Shown here piece after piece: positions 8,362-16,186 of a DNA stretch of 64,000 nt (the stretch's first letter is position 1; every line of letters starts with the position of its first letter). The stretch is from Brachybacterium sp. UMB0905 (GTDB lineage Bacteria; Actinomycetota; Actinomycetes; Actinomycetales; Dermabacteraceae), in NCBI RefSeq assembly GCF_002871795.1, contig NZ_PNHL01000005.1, positions 62,001 through 126,000 of the forward strand. Reading direction: 5' to 3'. The translations under genes were made by a program, and so were the position numbers. Under the pieces are notes generated by a model. The model had not been told where the DNA came from. It searched no databases and saw only the letters and a program-made list of their open reading frames with translations.

Positions 8362-9375
8362 ATGAGTGTGACCGTCCCCCAGGCCCAGGGCGCCGCCCGC
8401 GAGGCGGAGAGCTCAGTCGGCGGCGCGGCGGGGCAATCTCCCTCGGAGCGGCGCCGCCCCGGTTTCTGGCAGAAGCTGTGGCGCGACCGCCTGTTGGTCA
8501 TGTTCGCCCTGCCCGGCTTTCTGGTGCTGCTCGTCTACCACTATTACCCACTGCTTGGAAACATCATCGCCTTCAAGGACTACCGCCCTTACCGCGGTGT
8601 CTGGGGCAGCGACTGGGTGGGACTGAAGAACTTCGAGGTCATCTATACCGGTGATCCCGCCTTCCTCAACGCCCTGACCAACACACTGATCCTCACCGCG
8701 CTGCAGGCTGTACTTGTATTCCCTGCCCCGATCATCCTTGCGCTTCTGCTGAACTCCCTGCTCAACGAGAAGATCAAGCGGGTCATCCAGTCGATCTTGT
8801 ACCTGCCGCACTTCCTGTCCTGGGTCGTTGTCGTGGCACTGTTCCAGCAGCTGCTGGGCGGCTCCGGGCTTTTGAACACCTTTCTGCGCGCACACGACCT
8901 CGGTGCGGTGAGCATTATCGGCAACGGGGAGCTGTTTCGCTATCTGCTGCTGGGCCAGGTGATCTGGAAGGACACCGGGTGGGCGACGATCATCTTTCTC
9001 GCGGCGCTGGCCACCATCAACGCCGAGTTGTACGAGGCCGCGGCCGTGGATGGTGCGGGCCGTTGGCGCCAGATGCTCCACGTGACCCTTCCGGGTCTCA
9101 AAGGCGTCGTGATCCTGCTGTTCATCCTGCAGCTGGGCACTTCGCTCACAGTTGGTTTCGAGCAAATCCTCCTGCAGCAGGCGGCGGTGGGGCTGGACCG
9201 CTCCGAAGTGCTCGACACCTTCGTATACAACCGGGGCGTGATCGGCGGCCACTGGGGGATGGCAACCGCGGTGGGCCTGGTCAAGAGCGTGGTCGGGGTT
9301 GCGCTCGTGCTCGGGGCTAACAAGCTCGCCCACGCCTTCGGCGAGGCTGGCGTCTACGCAACCAAGGAGTCATGA
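8362..9375 (+). CDS. ABC transporter permease, LplB type
   Basis: An inner-membrane permease (337 residues) of the carbohydrate ABC importer, with six predicted helices. The first is FALPGFLVLLVYHYYP near residue 48. The ATPase-contact EAA loop is seen at about 225-246 (EAAAVDGAGRWRQMLHVTLP). The charged N-terminal 40 residues are cytoplasmic. ATG at 8362 is 4 nt after the binding-protein stop; the in-frame sequence upstream lies inside that gene. It pairs with the next gene as a heterodimer. Confidence 0.92.
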   Translation: MSVTVPQAQGAAREAESSVGGAAGQSPSERRRPGFWQKLWRDRLLVMFALPGFLVLLVYHYYPLLGNIIAFKDYRPYRGVWGSDWVGLKNFEVIYTGDPAFLNALTNTLILTALQAVLVFPAPIILALLLNSLLNEKIKRVIQSILYLPHFLSWVVVVALFQQLLGGSGLLNTFLRAHDLGAVSIIGNGELFRYLLLGQVIWKDTGWATIIFLAALATINAELYEAAAVDGAGRWRQMLHVTLPGLKGVVILLFILQLGTSLTVGFEQILLQQAAVGLDRSEVLDTFVYNRGVIGGHWGMATAVGLVKSVVGVALVLGANKLAHAFGEAGVYATKES

Positions 9376-9376
9376 C

Positions 9377-10261
9377 ATGCCTGCTCTCCTAAACGGACAG
9401 GCCCCGCCCTCGGCACCCGAGCGCCTCATCAAGGCGATCGTGTTCACGGTGATGTGCCTCGCGGTACTGATCCCTTTCCTCGCCGTGTTCGCCACCTCGG
9501 TCGCACCCCGCGAGCAGATCAGTGCGGCCGGCGGGCTCGTGCTGCTTCCGCGTGGCATCGACCTCACCGCCTACAAAGCAATCTTCAGCGGGGGAGTGGT
9601 CACCCGCGCGCTCGGCGTGAGTGTCTTCGTGACCGTAGTCGGCACAGGACTGAGCCTGCTGGTCTCTTGCCTACTCGCCTACGCGATCAGCCGCAGTCAC
9701 TTCGTGCTCGCCCGGCCCGTGCTGATGGTGGTGTTGATCGGGATGCTGTTCTCTCCGGGCATCATCCCGGTCTACCTGGTAGTGAAACAGACCGGTCTGC
9801 TGAACAGCCTGTGGGCGCTGATCCTCCCCACCATGGTCAGCGGCTTCAACGTGATCGTGTTGCGCTCCTTCTTCCAGGGAATCCCCGAGGAGCTCACGGA
9901 GTCCGCCACAATCGACGGCGCCTCTGAGTGGACGATCTTCTCCCGGATCGTGATGCCGCTGTCCAAGGCGGTGCTCGCCGTCATCGGTCTCTTCTACGCC
10001 GTCGGCTACTGGAACTCGTTCTTCAGCGCCCTGCTGTACATCGACGACGCCGCCAAGTGGCCGATGCAGCTGGTACTGCGCACTTACGTCGTCAACGACG
10101 CTGCGATGGGCCAGGCCGACATCGGCCTCGAGCAGATGCCGCCGCAGTCCTCGCTGCAGATGGCAATCCTCGTCGTCTCCATGGTTCCGATCCTCATCGT
10201 GTACCCGTTCCTGCAACGCCACTTCGCCAAGGGCGTCCTCACGGGCGCCGTGAAAGGATGA
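9377..10261 (+). CDS. ABC transporter permease, YtcP/LplC type
   Basis: The second permease subunit (294 residues). It has six predicted helices and a degenerate EAA loop at residues 171-183 (EELTESATIDGAS) followed by WTIFSRIVMP. ATG at 9377 has AAGGAG at 9363-9368 and starts 1 nt after the upstream stop. Together with the LplB-type partner it forms the transmembrane channel of a CUT1 importer. It overlaps no gene and is followed after 3 nt by the secreted sialidase, so import and release of substrate are co-expressed. Confidence 0.92.
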   Translation: MPALLNGQAPPSAPERLIKAIVFTVMCLAVLIPFLAVFATSVAPREQISAAGGLVLLPRGIDLTAYKAIFSGGVVTRALGVSVFVTVVGTGLSLLVSCLLAYAISRSHFVLARPVLMVVLIGMLFSPGIIPVYLVVKQTGLLNSLWALILPTMVSGFNVIVLRSFFQGIPEELTESATIDGASEWTIFSRIVMPLSKAVLAVIGLFYAVGYWNSFFSALLYIDDAAKWPMQLVLRTYVVNDAAMGQADIGLEQMPPQSSLQMAILVVSMVPILIVYPFLQRHFAKGVLTGAVKG

Positions 10262-10264
10262 CCG

Positions 10265-11473
10265 ATGCGCACCACGACCTTCTTTACTACTGGCGCGCTC
10301 CTCGCGATGACCGCGCCACTGCTCGGTGGCACCCCTGCCGCGGCAGGCGATCCCGAATGGCCCACCGAGACCGACGGCGTGACAGTCTTCGACAAGGGCA
10401 CCCACGGTTTCGAGTGCTACCGCATCCCCGCCATCGTCACCGCTCCCGATGGGAGCCTCCTCGCCTTCGCCGAGGCCAGGCGTGCCTTCGAGGACAGATT
10501 CTGCCATGACGACGGCTCGATCGACCTGGTCCTGCGCCGCAGTACCGATGGCGGCCGCACCTGGGGCGAGATGGAGACAGTCCTCGCCGGTGACCCCTGG
10601 GGCCGAGACGAGGGCGCCACACGCGGCAACCCCGTGCCCATCGTCATCAAGCACGGCCCCCATGCTGGCCGCATTGTGCTGCTAAGTACCTGGAACGTCG
10701 AGGGCTCCCGCGCCGAGCGACGGCCCTTCGTCCAGTACAGTGACGACAGCGGACGCACCTGGTCCGAGGCTGTCGACCTCACCGACCAGCTCAAGCCCAA
10801 CTTCCCCGACGAGGGTTGGTACGCCACCGGTCCCCAGCACGGCATCGAACTGACGCGCGGTCCGCATGTCGGCCGTCTGGTCGCTGGGGTGAACTTTCTC
10901 GGTCCTAAGAGTGGTGTCTCCGAAGGCGGGCTCGCCTACAGCGACGATGGCGGGGTCACCTGGACTCTCGGCGCGACCGCGCCGATGCCCGAGGACGCCG
11001 ACCACTTCTCCGAGGTTGCTGTCGAGGAGACCGCCGACGGATCGCTGTACGCGATCGGCCGTAGCCGCAAAGGGCCGAAGAGTGATGAGACCCGCGAGTT
11101 CTCGCGCGCTGTCGCGATCAGCCGTGACGGCGGTGAAAGCTTTGAGACCAAGACTTTCGAGTACCAGAGCGACCTGATCACGACTCCCGAAGTGCAGGGC
11201 TCGATCGTCAACGCTTCTCAAGCGTGCGGACCGGCCGGTGACCGGCTCGTTTACGCGGCGCCACAGCACGGCACCCTGCGTAAAGACCTGGGCCTGTTTG
11301 TCTCGGAGGACGCCGGTGCCAGTTGGACCCACCACGCCGACCTCACCCGCAACCGCTCAGGCTACTCGGACCTCGTGATGCTCGATTGCGACAACGTTGG
11401 CGTGCTTTATGAGACCGGGCTCGAATCGGGAGATGCACGCGACCGGATTGTCTTCCAGGTCGCCGAACTCTGA
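10265..11473 (+). CDS. nanH: Secreted exo-alpha-sialidase, GH33
   Basis: Releases terminal sialic acids from glycoconjugates outside the cell. The signal peptide (MRTTTFF start, cleavage near residue 27 after TPAAA) is followed by a single catalytic propeller. Arg53 lies in CYRIPAIV and the acid/base Asp in HDDGSIDLV (near 83). Asp boxes are STDGGRTW, SDDSGRTW, SDDGGVTW, SRDGGESF and SEDAGASW, and the nucleophilic Tyr lies in RSGYSDLVM. At 402 residues it lacks the carbohydrate-binding and cell-wall anchoring domains of many actinobacterial sialidases, so the enzyme should be free. AAAGGA upstream supports the ATG. It is the last gene of the transporter operon. Confidence 0.95.
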   Translation: MRTTTFFTTGALLAMTAPLLGGTPAAAGDPEWPTETDGVTVFDKGTHGFECYRIPAIVTAPDGSLLAFAEARRAFEDRFCHDDGSIDLVLRRSTDGGRTWGEMETVLAGDPWGRDEGATRGNPVPIVIKHGPHAGRIVLLSTWNVEGSRAERRPFVQYSDDSGRTWSEAVDLTDQLKPNFPDEGWYATGPQHGIELTRGPHVGRLVAGVNFLGPKSGVSEGGLAYSDDGGVTWTLGATAPMPEDADHFSEVAVEETADGSLYAIGRSRKGPKSDETREFSRAVAISRDGGESFETKTFEYQSDLITTPEVQGSIVNASQACGPAGDRLVYAAPQHGTLRKDLGLFVSEDAGASWTHHADLTRNRSGYSDLVMLDCDNVGVLYETGLESGDARDRIVFQVAEL

Positions 11474-11834
11474 AGAACATCCGGGAGGATGATGCAACGC
11501 ACTCTGGTTCAGTCCCTTCGTCCAGCTCAATGCGGCGCTGCTCCGTCCTGACTGCTGCATCGTTCCTGGGTCATCTGGCTCAATGAGAGCAGAACTGGGT
11601 GCGGGCAGCTAGGGCAGGTGTCCACCAGCTGGTGGTGAGGCGGGCAGTGAAAGGCCCCACACGGGATGGGGCATGGATGTTGATCTCGGTCCGGATCAAG
11701 ACGGTGTGGGCGTCGAAGGCGTTGCCCACGATGCGCCATAGAACGTCCGCGATCGCGGGCTCTTCGACGAGCCGCACCGGAAGAGCCGCCGAGGAGACCG
11801 AGAGCGTAAGGGACTCTGGGGCCGATGGTCTCTG
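11474..11834. other. Non-coding or decayed DNA left of the IS element
   Basis: About 360 bases between the secreted sialidase and the IS element. On the minus strand a frame ending at 11580 reads 84 sense codons that look protein-like (for example EEPAIADVLWRIVGNAFDAH) up to the IS boundary. It has no start outside the IS and no match I can name. I treat it as a possible gene fragment. No terminator for nanH is obvious. Confidence 0.4.
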
Positions 11835-11860
11835 TGTCAAGCCCCGGGTTTGGTGGAGGC
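11835..11860. repeat. IS3 left terminal inverted repeat
   Basis: A 26-bp end that matches 19 of 26 positions of the reverse complement of 13162-13187. The shared core is GCCCCGGG, followed by TGGAGGC. Confidence 0.85.
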
Positions 11861-11864
11861 TGGG

Positions 11865-12849
11865 TTATCTGGCGTTCAGGGGTTCGGGGGCGGGTTCTGA
11901 CGAGCTGGTGAGGGTCTCCCGGTGCGCGGTCCGGTAGGCCTGCGGGGTGAGGCCGTTCAGTGCGCTGTGGGGTCGGAAGGTGTTGAACCAGTGGACCCAT
12001 TCGGCGGTCGTGATCTCGACGTCGTCGACGCCGTGCCAGGGTCCGCGGTTACGGATCAATTCGGCTTTGAATAGGGAGTTCAGGGCTTCAGCCAGGGCGT
12101 TGTCGTAGGAGTCACCGCGAGAGCCGACCGAGGCGACGGCGTCGTGCTCAGCGAGTGCTTCGCCGTAGCGGATGGCTCGATACTGGACTCCTCGATCGGA
12201 ATGATGGATCAGTCCTGACAGGTCATCTCCATCTCGTGTGCGCAGGTAGATGGCCATGTTCAGTGCGTCCAGCGCGAGGTCGGTGTGCAGGGAGCGGGAA
12301 ACGCGCCAGCCCACGATCTCGCGGTTGAACACGTCAGTCACGAACGCGACATAGACCCAGCCGGTGAACGTGTGGACGTAGGTGATGTCCGCGACCCACA
12401 GCTGGTTCGGCCCGAAGGCAGAGAAGTGACGATTCACCAGGTCCTGCGGGCAGTGCTCGCGAGGAGCCGAACGAGTGGTGTTCGGGGCCTTAGCCCGGCG
12501 GATCCCGTGCAGGCCAAGGTCCTTCATCAATCGCTCGATCGTGCAGCGGGCGACATGACCTCTGCCTCGGGTGTCTGCTTCGCGATTGAGAACGATGTGC
12601 ATCTTCCTGGCCCCGAACGCGTCGAAGTTCTTGTGATGCACTTCGGTGATCTCCTCTTTCAGGACCTCGTCGCGCTGTTCACGCGCGGAGGGGGGACGGT
12701 GCTGGCGGGCGTAGTAGGTGCTCGGAGCGATCTGGAGCCCTGCTTCTCGCAGGGTCTGGCAGATCGGCTCGACTCCGAACTCTTCCTTGTGCTCATCGAT
12801 GTATGAGCAGGTCAGCGCGATGGGCGGTCGAGCTCCGCCGCGAAGAAAG
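11865..12849 (-). CDS. IS3-family transposase OrfB (integrase core), expressed by -1 frameshift
   Basis: The catalytic part of the transposase. It begins with an HTH_21-type region (EEFGVEPICQTLREAG), then the rve DDE core. The triad is Asp in WVADITYVH, Asp in HHSDRGVQY and Glu in DNALAEALNSL. The frame is open from the GCTTTCTTC region at 12842-12850, where the ribosome would slip back by one from orfA to make the fused OrfAB; the first ATG inside the frame is only at 12641. It stops 30 bp inside the left end of the element. No internal stop is seen. Confidence 0.9.
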
Positions 12850-13132
12850 CCGAGGCCGACTTCAAGATCGAGTTCGCCCGCCGCAGCTCGCGGACTTCCT
12901 TCTCCAGCTCGTGAATGCGTTCGGCCTCTGCTGTGGTGGTGCCGGGCCGGTCGCCGGCATCGACCTGGCGCTGACGGACCCAGCCGCGCAGCGTTTCGGA
13001 GTTGACTCCGAGTTGCTCGCCGACCCGGCGGAAGACTCCGCGCTGGGAGCCGGGGTCGTCTTCGAGCGCATCGAGAACCATACGAACCGCTCGCTCACGC
13101 AGCTCGTCAGGGTACTTGCGTGGTGCAGGCAT
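12812..13132 (-). CDS. IS3-family transposase OrfA (helix-turn-helix)
   Basis: A DNA-binding subunit of 106 residues. It has an N-terminal HTH (YPDELRERAVRMVLDA, then GVNSETLRGWVRQ) and a C-terminal leucine-zipper-like coiled coil (EAERIHELEKEVRELRRANSIL). It ends ELDRPSR in the overlap with orfB. ATG at 13132 has GGAAAGGA upstream. In IS3 elements OrfA alone regulates transposition and the OrfAB fusion catalyses it. Confidence 0.92.
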   Translation of the reverse strand: MPAPRKYPDELRERAVRMVLDALEDDPGSQRGVFRRVGEQLGVNSETLRGWVRQRQVDAGDRPGTTTAEAERIHELEKEVRELRRANSILKSASAFFAAELDRPSR

Positions 13133-13161
13133 GACAGAGAAGTCCTTTCCGTGGCTTCACT

Positions 13162-13187
13162 GCCTCCATCATCCCCGGGGCGATCCA
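13162..13187. repeat. IS3 right terminal inverted repeat
   Basis: The partner of the repeat at 11835-11860. The CTG target duplication follows immediately at 13188. Confidence 0.85.
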
Positions 13188-13190
13188 CTG

Positions 13191-13279
13191 TGCCCGACGA
13201 CTCGGATACCTTCGAGGACCTCTCGACCGTTTTCACGACCACCCGCATCGGCCCGAGCTCGAAAAGGCTCCAGCGCTGA
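13191..13279 (+). pseudogene. Possible remnant of a reading frame split by the IS
   Basis: If the IS and one CTG copy are removed, an ATG at 11825 joins in frame with 13191 to read MVSVPDDSDTFEDLSTVF and ends with TGA at 13277-13279. DTFEDLSTVF resembles the N-terminus of some GNAT acetyltransferases, but the match is short and the rest is missing. This is inference and it could be chance. Confidence 0.25.
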
Positions 13280-13351
13280 CGCCAACACCCCGATGCACGC
13301 GGGGGAGGAGCGCCACTGGCAGCCCTGCCAGCCGCTGCTGCGTCGCATCAA

Positions 13352-13392
13352 GAGCGCGGGCCCCGAGGAATGATCCCTCGGGGCCCGCGCTC
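13352..13392 (-). terminator. Terminator of the qcrCAB-ctaE operon
   Basis: A perfect 17-bp stem, 13352-13368 with 13376-13392, around a 7-nt loop, lies 24 nt after the qcrB stop. It is GC-rich and on the minus strand is followed by a short TTGAT. It also shields qcrB from read-through from the IS side. Confidence 0.9.
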
Positions 13393-13415
13393 GTCTGCTG
13401 GGGCTCAGAGCCCGC

Positions 13416-15101
13416 TCAGTGGCTCGCCTTCTCCATCGGCGTGCGGTAGTCCCCGCCGGTGAGCTGATCGATCATGTGCTTCTCATGACCGGCATGCTCA
13501 AGGGCCTCGCGCAGCTCCGCGGGGGTGACCGGCTCGATGCGGTCCTTGAAGAAGAAGCTCGTGGCCTTGGCCCGCAGGGAGGAGACGCCCTTACCGGCCT
13601 TCAGAGGACGGTAGTCGTCATGCTGCACCAGAACCCAGCGGTCGTACTCGGACAGCGGAGTGTGGATCTCGATCATGTCACCGGTCTCGGTGCGCACAAT
13701 CCGCGAGGACTCCAGGCCGTGCAGGGCCTGCTCGCGCTTATGCCGCTGGATGGACAGGCAGAGCCGCTTGGTGATGAAGAATGCCAGAGGCGGCACCACG
13801 AAGATTCCGATGCGGAACGCCCACGTGAGGTCGTTGATCGACAGATCCAGCGCGATAGCGATGAGGTCGTTGGTCGCGGCGAGCGCGAGGATCAGGTAGA
13901 TCATGATCCAGGCGACGCCGAGTCCGGTGCGGACCGGCGCGTTGTACGGCAGATCGTTCAGGTGGTGCTCACGGTCATCACCGGTCACCCACGCCTCGAT
14001 GAAGGGGTACAGCGCCAGGAACCCGAGCAGTGCGCCATACACGGCCATCGGGATCAGCATGTTCAGCGAGATCGGATAGCCGAAGATCGTGAACTCCCAG
14101 CCCGGGATGAGACGCAGGCCACCATCGGTCCACAGCATGTACCAGTCCGGCTGCGAGCCCGCCGAGACGGGAGAGGGATCGTAGGGGCCGTAGATCCACA
14201 TGGCGTTGATCGACGTGGTGGCGGAGATCAGGGTGATCACACCGAACACCAGGAAGAAGAAACCACCGGCCTTCGCGGCGTACACCGGGAACACCGGGAA
14301 GCCGACGACGTTGCGCTGCGTGCGGCCCGGGCCGGGGTACTGGGTGTGCTTGTGCAGCACGAGCAGCACCATGTGGATGCCGATTAGGCCCAGGATCATC
14401 GCGGGCACCAGCAGGATATGGATCGTGAACAGGCGCGGGATGATGTCGGTGCCTGGGAACTCGCCGCCGAACAGCAGCATCGAGAGGTAGGCGCCGACGA
14501 TCGGGATGGACTTCATGAGCCCGTCGACCACGCGCAGACCGTTGCCGGAGAGCACGTCATCGGGCAGGGAGTAGCCGGAGAAGCCCGCCACCATGCCTAG
14601 GACCATCAGCGCGAAGCCCACCAGCCAGTTCAGCTCACGGGGCTTGCGGAACGCGCCGGTGAAGAACACGCGGAACATGTGCACGAAGATCGCGACCATG
14701 AACACCAGTGCCGACCAGTGGTGCATCTGCCGGAACAGCAGACCGCCCTTGACCTCGAAGGAGATCTCCATCGTGGATTCGAAGGCGCGGGATACCGCGG
14801 CGCCCTGCAGCGGGACGTACGGGCCCTCATACACGACCTCCTCCATGGAGGGGTCGAAGAACATGGTCAGGAACGTGCCGGAGATCAGCAGGATGACGAA
14901 GCTGTACAGCGCCACCTCGCCGAACATGAACGACCAGTGGTCGGGGAAGATCTTCCGGGCGATGAAGCGGACGAAGCCGCCGCCGGCCAGGCGCTGGTCG
15001 AGCCAGTCGCCGCCCACCGCGCCGAGCTTCATCATCCGCGAAGGCTGCTCCTCGGAGGAGTTGCGGGAGGAGGAGGGAGTCGTGGTCGTCATGGGGATCA
15101 C
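13416..15101 (-). CDS. qcrB: Cytochrome bc1 complex cytochrome b subunit
   Basis: The quinol-oxidising, haem b-bearing core of the bc1 complex (561 residues). Haem ligands lie in QMHHWSALVFMVAIFVHMFR and in FTIHILLVP with LIGIHMVLLV; the quinol-site motif is PDWYMLW, the actinobacterial form of PEWY. The cytoplasmic C-terminal tail of more than 100 residues is typical of actinobacteria. A GTG start at 15101 overlaps the qcrA stop (GTGA); an in-frame ATG at 15092 is an alternative, with AAGGAC before both. This is the target of the Q203-type inhibitor class in mycobacteria. It is the last gene of the operon. Confidence 0.97.
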   Translation of the reverse strand: MIPMTTTTPSSSRNSSEEQPSRMMKLGAVGGDWLDQRLAGGGFVRFIARKIFPDHWSFMFGEVALYSFVILLISGTFLTMFFDPSMEEVVYEGPYVPLQGAAVSRAFESTMEISFEVKGGLLFRQMHHWSALVFMVAIFVHMFRVFFTGAFRKPRELNWLVGFALMVLGMVAGFSGYSLPDDVLSGNGLRVVDGLMKSIPIVGAYLSMLLFGGEFPGTDIIPRLFTIHILLVPAMILGLIGIHMVLLVLHKHTQYPGPGRTQRNVVGFPVFPVYAAKAGGFFFLVFGVITLISATTSINAMWIYGPYDPSPVSAGSQPDWYMLWTDGGLRLIPGWEFTIFGYPISLNMLIPMAVYGALLGFLALYPFIEAWVTGDDREHHLNDLPYNAPVRTGLGVAWIMIYLILALAATNDLIAIALDLSINDLTWAFRIGIFVVPPLAFFITKRLCLSIQRHKREQALHGLESSRIVRTETGDMIEIHTPLSEYDRWVLVQHDDYRPLKAGKGVSSLRAKATSFFFKDRIEPVTPAELREALEHAGHEKHMIDQLTGGDYRTPMEKASH

Positions 15102-16186
15102 TTGTCCTTGTGGATGTCCCAGAAGCTGGGACCGATCGGCTCGGTGAAGTCGCCGGGGGCGATGAGGTAGCCCTCGTCATCGACCTCGATCGGCAGCTGG
15201 GGAAGGGGACGGTGGGCAGGGCCGAAGATGACCTTGGCACCGTCGGTCACGTCGAAGGTGGACTGGTGGCAGGGGCAGAGCATGTGATGCGTCTGCTGCT
15301 CGTACAGCGCCACGGGGCAGCCCACGTGGGTGCAGATCTTCGAGAAGGCCAGCACGCCCTCCACGCCCATGGCCATGGACTCGTCGTTCTTGCCCAGGGC
15401 CGGGTCGAAGCGGACGATCACCGCCGCGGCCTTCGCGCGCTCTTCGAGGTAGTGCTCGGTGTCGTGGGTCAGGCCCTCGGGCATGACGTGGAAGATCGAG
15501 TTCATCGCGACGTCGGACAGCTTGATGGGGGTGCCGTCGTGGTCACGGGCCAGGCGCTGACCGGGGTTGTGGCCCCAGTACGTGTGGTGCAGCTTGTTGC
15601 CCGGCAGCGGACCCAGGGTGGACAGCGGCGCGAGCACCGCGACCGGCAGCGCGGCCAGGGCCGCGACCATCGAGGTCACGATCAGGGGGCGACGGCCGAT
15701 GCCGGACTCCTGCAGCCCATCGGTGATGATGCCGGCGGCGATCTCGCGGGTCTCATCGGAGCTGCGGATGTCGTGCCGCTCCTCGACCATCTCCTCATCG
15801 GGCATGAGGGTCTTGGCCCAGTGGATCGCCGCGGCACCGATGAAGAAGACGGCGACCGCGAAGCCCAGACCGGTCACGAGGTTCGACCACCACAGAGCCT
15901 GCGGGGTGCCGGGCTCGGCGAAGAGGTTCGTGGTGCCCTCACCGTAGGGAGAGACCAGGAAGTACGCGCCGATGAAGACCACGGTGCCGATGACCGACAG
16001 CAGGAACATTCCGGCCACGACGCGCTCGGCGCGCTTCTCCGCGGACTTCGAGACGTCCGCCTGGCGGTGCTGATGCGGGGGCAGACCCGGGTTGGGGAAG
16101 CCACCGCCCTCCTTGGGGGCGAGCGCGGACACGCGCCCGGAGGAGGCGGGGGAGGAGGAAGGGGAGGTGTTCATGTTCGTGCTCAC
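15098..16186 (-). CDS. qcrA: Rieske iron-sulfur subunit of the bc1 complex
   Basis: Carries electrons from quinol to QcrC through a [2Fe-2S] cluster. CTHVGC and CPCHQS give the two Cys-His pairs, preceded by a long N-terminal region with three membrane helices, the actinobacterial arrangement. The Ser/Pro-rich N-terminus is cytoplasmic. I chose GTG at 16186, which overlaps the qcrC stop (GTGA), giving 362 residues; ATG at 16174 is an alternative. It overlaps qcrB by 4 nt at its end, so the three bc1 genes are translationally coupled. Confidence 0.96.
   Translation of the reverse strand: MSTNMNTSPSSSPASSGRVSALAPKEGGGFPNPGLPPHQHRQADVSKSAEKRAERVVAGMFLLSVIGTVVFIGAYFLVSPYGEGTTNLFAEPGTPQALWWSNLVTGLGFAVAVFFIGAAAIHWAKTLMPDEEMVEERHDIRSSDETREIAAGIITDGLQESGIGRRPLIVTSMVAALAALPVAVLAPLSTLGPLPGNKLHHTYWGHNPGQRLARDHDGTPIKLSDVAMNSIFHVMPEGLTHDTEHYLEERAKAAAVIVRFDPALGKNDESMAMGVEGVLAFSKICTHVGCPVALYEQQTHHMLCPCHQSTFDVTDGAKVIFGPAHRPLPQLPIEVDDEGYLIAPGDFTEPIGPSFWDIHKDK

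Larger units (their letters stand above)
11835..13187 (-). mobile_element. Complete IS3-family insertion sequence (1353 bp)
   Basis: The ends were set from the sequence. The left end starts TGTCAAGCCCCGGG and the right end, read inward, starts TGGATCGCCCCGGG. The 26-bp terminal inverted repeats agree at 19 positions and both begin with TG. The element is flanked by CTG at 11832-11834 and CTG at 13188-13190, a 3-bp target duplication typical of IS3. It carries orfA and orfB on the minus strand with a frameshift overlap. Both frames look intact, so it may still be active. Confidence 0.9.

Noticed and set aside
11599..11937. A + strand frame crossing the left IS boundary
   Set aside because: It runs through the terminal inverted repeat into the IS in antisense to orfB and has no coding features.
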